Positions 1 to 5,258 of a stretch of 5,258 nucleotides of DNA are shown one piece after another (the first letter of the stretch is position 1; each line of letters opens with the position of its first letter). Location of the stretch: positions 1 through 5,258 of the forward strand of contig USGR01000090.1 of assembly GCA_900554165.1 (NCBI GenBank), written 5' to 3'. Origin of the DNA: an uncultured Oscillospiraceae bacterium. Its GTDB lineage: Bacteria > Bacillota_A > Clostridia > Oscillospirales > Acutalibacteraceae. The translations under genes and the position numbers were made by a program. Below the pieces are notes generated by a model, which did no database searches, was not told where the DNA came from, and was given only the letters and a program-made list of their open reading frames with translations.

Positions 1-180
1 TTTTGAAGATTCGTAATAAGCCGTTGTATTTTCCTTTGGCTTTTCTTGATAATCATTTGTAAGCGTAATCGCCATTCCATTCTTTTCAAATGTATTCATT
101 TTTTCAGAGCAGCCAGGAAATAAATATAAAATAACAATTATAAACAGCAGCAATCCTAATTTAATTACTTTATAGGCCAT
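1..180 (-). CDS. Putative lipoprotein, N-terminal part (runs off the left edge)
   Basis: The first 60 codons of a gene that continues beyond position 1. The start is an ATG at 180, preceded by AGAGGT (191-186) with a 5-nt gap, a good ribosome binding site. The protein begins with a short basic stretch (MAYKVIK), then a hydrophobic segment (about residues 8-22) ending in LFPGC, so Cys24 is the likely lipidated residue. Pro at the -2 position of the lipobox is unusual. The mature part begins SEKMNTFEKNGMAITLTNDY and is polar. I recognise no domain in this fragment; the NGMAITLTND phrase resembles small clostridial lipoproteins of unknown function, but that is only an impression. If lipidated, it would sit on the outer face of the membrane. 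It has its own promoter (210-238), and hairpins separate it from the carboxypeptidase gene upstream, so it is probably a separate transcript. Confidence 0.8.
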   Translation of the reverse strand, partial: MAYKVIKLGLLLFIIVILYLFPGCSEKMNTFEKNGMAITLTNDYQEKPKENTTAYYESSK

Positions 181-209
181 AATATACCTCTAAAAAATTG
201 TATATTATT

Positions 210-238
210 ATTTTATCATATTTGTTTTTTATTTTCAA
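210..238 (-). promoter_or_regulatory. Sigma-A-type promoter for the left-edge lipoprotein gene
   Basis: On the minus strand, TTGAAA (238-233) is separated by exactly 17 nt from TAAAAT (215-210). Each hexamer differs from consensus at one base. A TG one base upstream of the -10 box (218-217) adds an extended -10 element. Transcription would start near 203, leaving a leader of about 23 nt before the ATG at 180, with the AGAGGT ribosome binding site inside it. Confidence 0.7.
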
Positions 239-475
239 TTTATAGAAATTAGTTAGCAAATGCTTATAGACGTTGACTTTAGTTGAGTACTAAGCCATAT
301 TTAATTTATTCAATATAAAATTTTGTTAATTCACATAAATAAAATACGGTTATATTTTTACACGTCTATTAATCATCCGGCAGATAAAAAATTGGCCAAT
401 GTTCTATATGAAAAATATTTGCCGCAATTTTTTAATCTAATAAAAACATTTTTATTTTCTTGACGGCTGTTTTTC
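239..475. other. AT-rich intergenic stretch without a gene
   Basis: No reading frame on either strand has a ribosome binding site and convincing codon content. There is a 9-bp inverted repeat, AAAAAATTG (386-394) with CAATTTTTT (425-433), and a perfect 10-bp palindrome ATTGGCCAAT (391-400). The stems are almost entirely A-T and I see no functional assignment. The stretch separates the left lipoprotein promoter from the terminator-like hairpins behind the carboxypeptidase gene. Confidence 0.5.
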
Positions 476-508
476 AAAAATAACAGTCCCATGCAAATGC
501 ATGGGACT
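476..508 (-). terminator. Probable Rho-independent terminator (distal, for the carboxypeptidase gene)
   Basis: The arms AGTCCCATGCA (485-495) and TGCATGGGACT (498-508) pair perfectly around a 2-nt centre, so the real loop takes a few more bases. On the minus strand the stem is followed by GTTATTTTTG, an interrupted U tract. It lies about 115 nt beyond the carboxypeptidase stop codon. On the plus strand the following bases are ATAAAAAC, a poor tract, so the minus direction is favoured. Confidence 0.6.
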
Positions 509-574
509 ATAAAAACTTATTTATTATTTTTATTTACTGTCAGCAGAACTGTTTAGAACATATTTTCCTTTTAA

Positions 575-603
575 AGCCGTCACACTATCAAAGTATGACG
601 GCT
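575..603 (-). terminator. Stem-loop just after the carboxypeptidase stop, possible weak terminator
   Basis: AGCCGTCA (575-582) pairs with TGACGGCT (596-603); after one mismatch two more pairs extend the stem. It starts about 21 nt past the stop codon. The tract after it on the minus strand is only UUU followed by AAAAGG, so termination would be inefficient. It may instead protect the 3' end or act with the stronger hairpin at 485-508. Confidence 0.5.
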
Positions 604-624
604 CGATAATTATAATTATTGACT

Positions 625-1848
625 TTATGCGCCAAACAGTTTCTGGAGAAGTATCCACAAAGCGTTGCCAAATGTCATTTTTTCTACATCCATTGCGGCG
701 GTTATAGGAATCTGTGTTAATACCTCATCGTCCTGCATAACGGAAATTAGTCCTATCTGCTGGCCAGCGGTTATAGGCGCTTCTACGCTTTCAGGCACAT
801 CTATTTTCGCTGTCACTGACTTTTCTTTGCCCTTTGTTATAAGCACCGGCTCAAGATTTATTTCATTGAATGTAATTGAATCTTCTACGCCTCCAGTTAC
901 CCTTATAGGCGGTATTTCGCTCATATCGACTTCTGGACTCACTTTTATATAATTGGCGAATCCATGATCTAGAAGCTTTCGCGCTGAATTAAATCTGTTA
1001 TTTCCCGAATCGCTTCCCATTATAACGGCTATAAGCTCCATTCCGTCCCGTTCAGCCGTTGCAGATAGGCAATACCCTGCCTCATCGGTGGTTCCCGTTT
1101 TCAGTCCTGTCGCACCATCATAAAATCTTACTAATTTATTGGTATTCACAAGCTGTGTTTCGCCTTCTCTTAAGCTGTCCATCCACACTGATGAATACTG
1201 CTTTATAAGATCGTGCCCTATAAGCTCGCGCGACATAAGCGCCACGTCATAAGCAGATGTGTAATGATTTTCTGCGTCGAGTCCTGTGCAGTTTACAAAG
1301 TGAGTATTTTCCATACTAAGCTGCGCAGCGCGTTCATTCATCATATTTACAAACGCCTCTTCACTGCCGGCTATATGCTCTCCGAGCGCTACCGTCGCAT
1401 CGTTTGCAGAGCCTATTGCCACCGCTTTGAGCAACTCATTGACCGTCATAGTTTCTCCTACTTCCAGCCATATTTGCGAGCCGCCCATGCTGACAGCGTG
1501 CTCGCTTGCGCTCACCGTGTCGTCAAGCGTAATCTTGCCGGAATCTAATGCTTCCATTATCAGCAGCAAGCTCATAATCTTTGTAATCGATGCGGGAGCG
1601 AGCCGCTCATGCGGATTCTGCTCATACAGCACTCTTCCCGTTGACTTCTCCATAAGCACGGCAGACTTTGCATTTAGATCAAGCACCGTTTCTGCCTCAG
1701 CTGATGCATCGGAATATGGTTCAAGCAAATCGTCGCTTAAATATTCGGTAGTAATATTCTCTGATGGAATTTCTGCTGTATCTGCCATTGCCACTATCGG
1801 GACAAGCAGTGTGCAGCACATAAATACCGCCAATATTTTCTTTAACAT
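625..1848 (-). CDS. D-alanyl-D-alanine carboxypeptidase, DacF/PBP5 type (peptidase S11)
   Basis: A low-molecular-weight penicillin-binding protein that removes the terminal D-Ala from peptidoglycan stem peptides outside the membrane. With the start at 1848 it has 407 residues, a normal size. Residues 1-22 (MLKKILAVFMCCTLLVPIVAMA) are a signal peptide. All three S11 motifs are present: SITK (Ser87 nucleophile, Lys90), SAN (147-149) and KTG (250-252, in LKTGTT). Supporting family phrases are GSQIWLEVGE and GYCLSATAERDGMELIAVIMGS. Residues about 300-385 fit the PBP5 C-terminal beta domain, and the last ~20 (MTFGNALWILLQKLFGA) form an amphipathic helix that would anchor it to the membrane. Start choice: ATG 1848 has GGCGG 5 nt upstream and begins the signal peptide directly. 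ATG 1860 has only GAGAG touching it, and a TTG at 1926 has no ribosome binding site. I see no spoIIA genes downstream, so a sporulation role is not supported here. Confidence 0.95.
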   Translation of the reverse strand: MLKKILAVFMCCTLLVPIVAMADTAEIPSENITTEYLSDDLLEPYSDASAEAETVLDLNAKSAVLMEKSTGRVLYEQNPHERLAPASITKIMSLLLIMEALDSGKITLDDTVSASEHAVSMGGSQIWLEVGETMTVNELLKAVAIGSANDATVALGEHIAGSEEAFVNMMNERAAQLSMENTHFVNCTGLDAENHYTSAYDVALMSRELIGHDLIKQYSSVWMDSLREGETQLVNTNKLVRFYDGATGLKTGTTDEAGYCLSATAERDGMELIAVIMGSDSGNNRFNSARKLLDHGFANYIKVSPEVDMSEIPPIRVTGGVEDSITFNEINLEPVLITKGKEKSVTAKIDVPESVEAPITAGQQIGLISVMQDDEVLTQIPITAAMDVEKMTFGNALWILLQKLFGA

Positions 1849-1852
1849 ATTT

Positions 1853-1858
1853 ACCGCC
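1853..1858 (-). promoter_or_regulatory. Ribosome binding site deciding the carboxypeptidase start
   Basis: GGCGGT, one mismatch from GGAGGT, ends 4 nt (GGCGG ends 5 nt) before the ATG at 1848. It overlaps the upstream in-frame ATG at 1860, which makes 1848 the better start and the signal peptide of ordinary length. Confidence 0.5.
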
Positions 1859-1944
1859 ATCTCTCTGTATATGTTTTTGCTCCGCAAATTTGTCTGCGGC
1901 CTAAAATCCTTGTAATATATATGCAAAAAATGGACGGCTCATTC

Positions 1945-1965
1945 ATAAAACATCAGATGTTTTAT
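1945..1965. repeat. 21-bp near-perfect palindrome in the carboxypeptidase leader
   Basis: ATAAAACATC (1945-1954) and GATGTTTTAT (1956-1965) are perfect inverted arms around a single central A. It lies about 100 nt upstream of the carboxypeptidase start. With a 1-nt centre it is a poor RNA hairpin but a typical shape for a dimeric repressor operator. On the minus strand a TATAAA (1967-1962) overlaps one arm and could be a -10 box, though I see no matching -35 box. No known operator consensus is recognised. Confidence 0.4.
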
Positions 1966-2086
1966 ATTTAAGGCTGCGTTTTAAAATACGACTTTAAAAA
2001 TCTCTTATTTGCCCATTAAACTTTTTATGGATTTTTCTATTCCCTTTCAGGCGTCTTTACTAAAAATGACTCGAAATTCTGACAAT

Positions 2087-2118
2087 ATAAAAAATCCGCC
2101 GGAATTTTTCCGGCGGAT
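2087..2118 (-). terminator. Strong Rho-independent terminator after the DUF4855-like gene
   Basis: ATCCGCCGGAA (2094-2104) pairs perfectly with TTCCGGCGGAT (2108-2118) around a 3-nt loop (or 10 bp around 5 nt). On the minus strand the GC-rich stem runs directly into TTTTTTATATT. It lies about 110 nt past the stop of the lipoprotein gene and insulates the carboxypeptidase gene from upstream transcription, so that gene needs its own promoter between about 1850 and 2086. Confidence 0.9.
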
Positions 2119-2228
2119 AGAAAGCCAATTTAAAAAAGATTAATTTCTATTAGCAATAAAAGAGTGATACATAATGCAAGCCTTTGCCAAACCAACTCAC
2201 TATTTTATAAGTACTAATAATGTCAAAT

Positions 2229-3404
2229 CTATTCGGCAGAAACGGCAGACGATGTTGTTTCATTCACCGATAGAAACTCGTCTATATAATCAGTTAACCT
2301 CATGAGGTCCTCTGGAGCACCTGCATAAAATGTAAATGGAATTTTTCCAACATACGGCTTGAAAAAGTCAAACTGATTATTAAATCTTTCTTTATAATCG
2401 TCGTCCCTCAGCATCCTTGCATCTAATTCTATTTCTATGCCTATTCTGGTAGACGATGTTTTCTTTTCTCCCACAATTTCACCAGTTTCCGGGTCTATAA
2501 AAGCACCTTTATCTATTGACTCTTTCAAAAAGCCAATTTCGTCAGCGGTGTTCTGCCCAAAATATATTTTGGGCTGTATAGTAACGGCGTCAAAAATGTC
2601 AGTCGTATTGGCAATATACCCTATTCTTCTGTATACCTCCCAGCCAAAGCCATCTGATTCAATGCAGTATGGTATCCATACCATGCTTTTGTCATAGCTG
2701 TGAATTTTGTCCGATACATCATGCATTGACATTACTATCTGATTGTCAAAGTCATTTTCCGGGTTGTCAGGATTAAACTTTGTAAAGCCAGGATATGCAT
2801 CCTCCTGCGCAAAATATAATCCCATTATATTATTGTCCCATATTTCACTTCCGACCTTATCCTTAAATGCATCTATAACATATTGATTCCATATTGGACC
2901 CTGCAAATCTGATAAGGCGTGCATTGCCGTGACAGGTACAGAGAACCACAGTCTTACATCAGGCTTTATGGAAACAATTCTCTGAGCAAATGCAACTGCC
3001 TCATCGACATAATCATTAAGCGTATATTTTTTGCTCGCCAGTTGATTATATAAATTAATATATTCTTTCTTTGTCTGCTCGAGATTATACTCATTAGTCC
3101 ACGATATATCGTCAAGCGTTAATGAATTTATATCGTCCATGCTTATTATTTCCTGAGTAACGCCGTTTTCATCTACATAATAGTTCACATTAACTATGGG
3201 AATCATTATAAATTCATTGTTAATTGACGTAAGCTCTTTTAAATCTTCATCGCTAAATTCCCTATATGTGCTGCCGGCATAGTCGTTATGCCAGAAATAA
3301 AGCAGGACTCCGCTGTTTATATCTGTTACATCAGATTTTTTGCATCCAGTAAAAGCCATAGTCGCCAAAATGCATATACACAATAATATACTTATCTTTT
3401 TCAT
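2229..3404 (-). CDS. DUF4855-like lipoprotein with a glycosidase-type TIM-barrel pattern
   Basis: 391 residues, complete. The N-terminus MKKISILLCICILATMAF followed by TGC is a lipoprotein signal with Cys21 as the lipidated residue, so the protein should be anchored outside the membrane. The mature part shows alternating hydrophobic strands as in a beta/alpha barrel: VLLYFWHN, FIMIPIVNV, RLWFSVP (151-157), IMGLYFAQED (193-202), MVWIPY (241-246), FDAVTIQPKIYF (271-282), RIGIEIELD (320-328) and PFTFYAGA. The WIPY, QPxxYF and GIEIE signatures in this order fit DUF4855. Glu201 on the fourth strand and Glu324/Glu326 on the seventh sit where glycosidase catalytic acids often lie; a hydrolase role is inference, and no substrate can be named. 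The ATG at 3404 is chosen because GGGGGT precedes it; a TTG at 3416 overlaps that site. It lies 75 nt after radC with no clear terminator between, and ends at the strong terminator at 2087-2118. Confidence 0.8.
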   Translation of the reverse strand: MKKISILLCICILATMAFTGCKKSDVTDINSGVLLYFWHNDYAGSTYREFSDEDLKELTSINNEFIMIPIVNVNYYVDENGVTQEIISMDDINSLTLDDISWTNEYNLEQTKKEYINLYNQLASKKYTLNDYVDEAVAFAQRIVSIKPDVRLWFSVPVTAMHALSDLQGPIWNQYVIDAFKDKVGSEIWDNNIMGLYFAQEDAYPGFTKFNPDNPENDFDNQIVMSMHDVSDKIHSYDKSMVWIPYCIESDGFGWEVYRRIGYIANTTDIFDAVTIQPKIYFGQNTADEIGFLKESIDKGAFIDPETGEIVGEKKTSSTRIGIEIELDARMLRDDDYKERFNNQFDFFKPYVGKIPFTFYAGAPEDLMRLTDYIDEFLSVNETTSSAVSAE

Positions 3405-3408
3405 ATAT

Positions 3409-3414
3409 ACCCCC
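3409..3414 (-). promoter_or_regulatory. Ribosome binding site deciding the DUF4855-like gene start
   Basis: GGGGGT lies 4 nt upstream of the ATG at 3404. The alternative in-frame TTG (3416-3414) overlaps this motif and has no ribosome binding site of its own, so the longer 395-residue version is unlikely. Confidence 0.65.
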
Positions 3415-3479
3415 AAAACACTCTTAAATAAATATATTTAATTTAATCAATTTTGCAGCCTTTGCTGATGAGACAATTT

Positions 3480-4181
3480 TTACCCCAACGTTGTAACGAG
3501 ATTTGCATTTTCAGAATCAGATATCGATATAAAATCATCATCTGCAATTATTATGTGGTCAAGCAAATTTATCCCGACCGCCGCCAACGCCGATTTAATT
3601 CTTTCAGTCGTCTTTATATCCTGCGACGACGGTATTGCCAATCCGTTAGGATGATTATGCGCTATAATAACGTTTGACGAATTTTGCGTCAAAGCGTTCT
3701 GCACTATTTTTCTTATGCTTACCTCCGCAGCATTTACGCTGCCCTCAGATACAATACTCCAGTTAAGCACTCTGCATTTATTATCCATGCAAATCATTGA
3801 AACCATTTCATCTTTCCGACCGATGTATTTATGCAGCAAAAACTTGCCGACTTTTTCGGTCGAATTAAGCACCTGACCCGTCTTATATTTGTCGTCTAAA
3901 TATTTTCGGCTCAGCTGAGGTACCATGCTGATTAAAAATGCAGCATTTTGAGTAATACCCTTTACCTTGCACAATTCTTCAAACGGAGCCTCGAATACAC
4001 TGGATAAACTTCCGAATTCCTGCATAAGACTGTGCGCAAGCGCATTTGTATCTTTTCGTGGTATTCCGAAAAACAGCAGCAATTCTAAAATATTATGATC
4101 TTCAAAATTGTCTATTCCTTCTTTTAAAAATCTGTCCTTAAGTCTTTGACGATGTCCATCATGCACTACTTTATCTGCCAT
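3480..4181 (-). CDS. radC: RadC family protein (UPF0758, JAB/MPN domain)
   Basis: 233 residues, a normal full-length RadC. Residues about 30-85 form the N-terminal helix-hairpin-helix region (LLLFFGIPRKDTNALAHSLM, then LCKVKGIT, where many relatives read GIG). Residues about 105-228 are the JAB/MPN metalloprotease-like domain. Its zinc-site motif is present as HNHPNG...PSSQD: His175, His177, Ser185 and Asp188, with Glu146 (VSEGSVN) the likely catalytic acid. The stretch usually reading HPRE is SIRK here. The name comes from an old DNA-repair assignment that did not hold; the true function is unsettled, so none is claimed. It starts 2 nt after the pyrE stop, with its ribosome binding site AGGA (4192-4189) inside the last codons of pyrE, indicating translational coupling. 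In many Firmicutes radC sits next to the mreBCD cell-shape genes; this location is different. Confidence 0.93.
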   Translation of the reverse strand: MADKVVHDGHRQRLKDRFLKEGIDNFEDHNILELLLFFGIPRKDTNALAHSLMQEFGSLSSVFEAPFEELCKVKGITQNAAFLISMVPQLSRKYLDDKYKTGQVLNSTEKVGKFLLHKYIGRKDEMVSMICMDNKCRVLNWSIVSEGSVNAAEVSIRKIVQNALTQNSSNVIIAHNHPNGLAIPSSQDIKTTERIKSALAAVGINLLDHIIIADDDFISISDSENANLVTTLG

Positions 4182-4183
4182 TA

Positions 4184-4771
4184 TTATTTCCTGCTGCCGG
4201 GCTTAACCAGAGGTATATCCTTTTCTTTACATATCGGGCATTCCTCCGGAGTCCACGACTGGATATCGGAAAAGGCTATAACCGATTTAAGCGGTGCGCC
4301 AAAATCGACTTTGCCGTTTGTTCTGTCAACTATAAGTCCTACGCCGGCAACTATTCCGCCCTGTTCCTTAACAATATCTATTACCTCGCGCACCGTACCG
4401 CCGGTCGTCACTACATCCTCAACCACCAGCACCCGCATGCCTTTCTCTATAGCAAATCCTCTGCGCAGTGTAAGCTTGCCGTTTTCACGCTCGGCAAAAA
4501 AGTTTTCACAGTTCAAATATCGGCTAACTTCATATGCCATTTGTATTGCGCCGATTGCCGGGCCTATAACGACATCTATCTTTTCATCCTTAAACGAATT
4601 AGCAAGATCTTCGCACAGCTCGCTGCTGTATTTTGTGTTCCTGAATATTTTCGCTACCTGTAAATATGTATCCGAATGACGTCCTGAGGTAAGGAGGAAA
4701 TGCCCCGTTTGCAATACCCCCGCTTCTTTAAATATCTCCAGCACTCTTTCTCTCGATAACAAATCAATCAT
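4184..4771 (-). CDS. pyrE: Orotate phosphoribosyltransferase
   Basis: Converts orotate and PRPP to orotidine 5'-phosphate in cytoplasmic UMP synthesis. 195 residues from the ATG at 4771. The PRPP-binding loop [13 protein letters not shown] (114-126) is intact. Other family marks are [16 protein letters not shown] (23-38), [10 protein letters not shown] (67-76) and FFAERE (91-96), the flexible catalytic loop region. The C-terminus has CPIC (Cys178, Cys181) followed by PLVKPGSR, typical of the Thermus/clostridial type PyrE rather than the E. coli type. The start is uncertain: AAAGG (4776-4772) touches the ATG at 4771 with no spacing, while a TTG three codons inside (4762) has that same AAAGG 9 nt upstream and would give 192 residues. 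No other pyr gene is visible in the window, so pyrE appears detached from a pyr cluster. It is the first gene of the pyrE-radC unit. Confidence 0.95.
   Translation of the reverse strand: MIDLLSRERVLEIFKEAGVLQTGHFLLTSGRHSDTYLQVAKIFRNTKYSSELCEDLANSFKDEKIDVVIGPAIGAIQMAYEVSRYLNCENFFAERENGKLTLRRGFAIEKGMRVLVVEDVVTTGGTVREVIDIVKEQGGIVAGVGLIVDRTNGKVDFGAPLKSVIAFSDIQSWTPEECPICKEKDIPLVKPGSRK
4189..4192 (-). promoter_or_regulatory. radC ribosome binding site inside the 3' end of pyrE
   Basis: AGGA, 7 nt before the radC ATG at 4181, is formed by the Ser-Arg codons just before the pyrE stop (TAA, 4186-4184). Ribosomes ending pyrE would uncover it, so radC translation probably depends on pyrE translation. 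Confidence 0.7.
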
Positions 4772-4800
4772 CCTTTCACAGACTTCCTATGGTTTTATAC

Positions 4801-4829
4801 ATTATAAACCATTTTGCTCCCATTTTAAA
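4801..4829 (-). promoter_or_regulatory. Probable sigma-A promoter of the pyrE-radC unit
   Basis: On the minus strand a perfect -10 box TATAAT (4806-4801) lies 17 nt from TTTAAA (4829-4824), a 4-of-6 match to the -35 consensus. The start would be near 4794, leaving a leader of about 22 nt. That is too short to hold a PyrR-type attenuator, and I see none of its usual binding-loop sequence, so from this promoter pyrE would not be attenuated by PyrR. Confidence 0.6.
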
Positions 4830-5258
4830 GCTGTTTATTTCACAAAAACAAAATAATTTGCTTTTCCTTTTATCAGTTCATATTTTTAATGCGGATTAAA
4901 GGCAATAGTGTTATAATATTAAAATAAATATGCAAATCGTGCTGTGTACAGGCAATGTAAAATAGCACTACACCTCATCTAAAGAACCGTTAAATTCTAT
5001 TCTTGCCCGCAAATGCGCTGACAACGCCAAGGCTGTTTTTTATCATTTTAATTTATATAACCCGGCTGATTATAGCTGCCGTTTTGCATGCTAAATATAG
5101 GACTTGTGCTTTGCTCTCATAAATCTTGGGCGGTTGTTTCCTTTAAGTGTGTCATGAGTAAATTAAGCTGAGCGCTTGAAACATCATAGAAAGTCTTTTT
5201 ATATCAAGCGGCAAAGCATCAGCCGACTAAATTTTTTCGTCATGCAATAGGGATGTTG
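4830..5258. other. Intergenic stretch without a supported gene at the right edge
   Basis: No frame on either strand has both a ribosome binding site and convincing coding content. What can be seen: an extended -10 motif on the plus strand (TGTTATAAT, 4909-4917); after it a stem-loop of GTGCT (4939-4943) with AGCAC (4964-4968) and inner pairs TACA/TGTA around GGCAA; a 7-bp inverted repeat CGCTTGA/TCAAGCG (5173-5179 and 5204-5210); and a minus-strand frame from 5257 to 5048 broken only by TGA codons that may be a decayed gene end. All are weak and are discussed as findings. Confidence 0.5.

Noticed and set aside
491..556. 21-codon plus-strand frame starting within the 485-508 palindrome.
   Set aside because: No ribosome binding site and the sequence is simple T/A-rich; the palindrome is better explained as a terminator.
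534..624. Minus-strand frame past the carboxypeptidase stop reading protein-like (EPSYFDSVTALKGKYVLNSS) to a TAA at 536-534.
   Set aside because: It has no start codon with a ribosome binding site, overlaps the hairpin, and continues only as an out-of-frame shadow of the carboxypeptidase gene.
1213..1915. Long plus-strand frames opposite the carboxypeptidase gene (1213-1548, 1427-1915).
   Set aside because: They are antisense shadows of an intact, well-supported gene, with no family features of their own.
597..1940. GACGGCTC on both sides of the carboxypeptidase gene (597-604 and 1933-1940), as if a target duplication.
   Set aside because: Eight bases over 1.3 kb is easily chance, and the gene has no transposon ends or transposase.
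1851..1946. 31-codon minus-strand frame in the carboxypeptidase leader, ending 2 nt before the ATG at 1848.
   Set aside because: The placement suggests a coupled leader peptide, but no ribosome binding site precedes its ATG and the peptide has no recognisable character. It probably arises by chance.
4146..4679. 177-codon plus-strand frame opposite pyrE.
   Set aside because: It is a shadow of pyrE; its Ser/Thr-rich content follows from the complementary codons.
4873..4968. 31-codon minus-strand frame upstream of pyrE starting at GTG, with GAGG 4 nt before it.
   Set aside because: It lies upstream of the likely pyrE promoter, starts with GTG and is AT-biased with many Ile/Leu codons, as expected by chance in this base composition.
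5199..5258. Minus-strand frame open to the right edge ending at TAA 5201-5199, possible end of another gene.
   Set aside because: Only 19 codons are visible, rich in Cys and Arg, with no recognisable motif; another frame is also open to the edge, so neither can be supported.

Overview
The window looks like chromosomal DNA from a low-GC Gram-positive bacterium of the class Clostridia. The evidence is AT-rich intergenic DNA, GGAGG-type ribosome binding sites, lipobox lipoproteins, a short clostridial/Thermus-type PyrE ending in CPxC...PLVKPGSR, and a DUF4855-like protein (a family I know mainly from Bacillota). Every gene I can support lies on the minus strand, so the window is transcribed from right to left. 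The intact genes end in TAA, TAG, TAA and TAA, and all use TGG for Trp, so the code is standard.

Right to left: positions 4807-5258 hold no convincing gene, only a probable pyrE promoter at 4801-4829 and some weak signals. Next come pyrE (orotate phosphoribosyltransferase) and radC (JAB/MPN protein). They are separated by 2 nt and the radC ribosome binding site lies inside the end of pyrE, so the two are almost certainly translationally coupled. After a 75-nt gap comes a lipoprotein whose mature part matches the DUF4855 pattern, a TIM-barrel, glycosidase-like family of unknown substrate. A textbook Rho-independent terminator at 2087-2118 closes this unit. No clear terminator separates radC from the lipoprotein gene, so the three genes may form one transcript.

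A separate unit follows: a secreted D-alanyl-D-alanine carboxypeptidase (peptidase S11, DacF/PBP5 type) with all three catalytic motifs and a C-terminal amphipathic anchor. It has a leader of about 240 nt with no recognised riboswitch but with a 21-bp palindrome. Two hairpins downstream probably end its transcription. At the left edge a second lipoprotein gene starts from its own good sigma-A-type promoter and runs off the window.

Functionally the window mixes pyrimidine synthesis (pyrE), a RadC-family protein of unsettled role, peptidoglycan trimming (Dac) and two surface lipoproteins. I see no mobile element, CRISPR array, toxin-antitoxin or defence locus, and nothing I can defend as a new system. 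The most useful leads are the DUF4855-like lipoprotein, the pyrE-radC coupling, the dac leader palindrome, and a reading frame at the right edge interrupted only by TGA codons.
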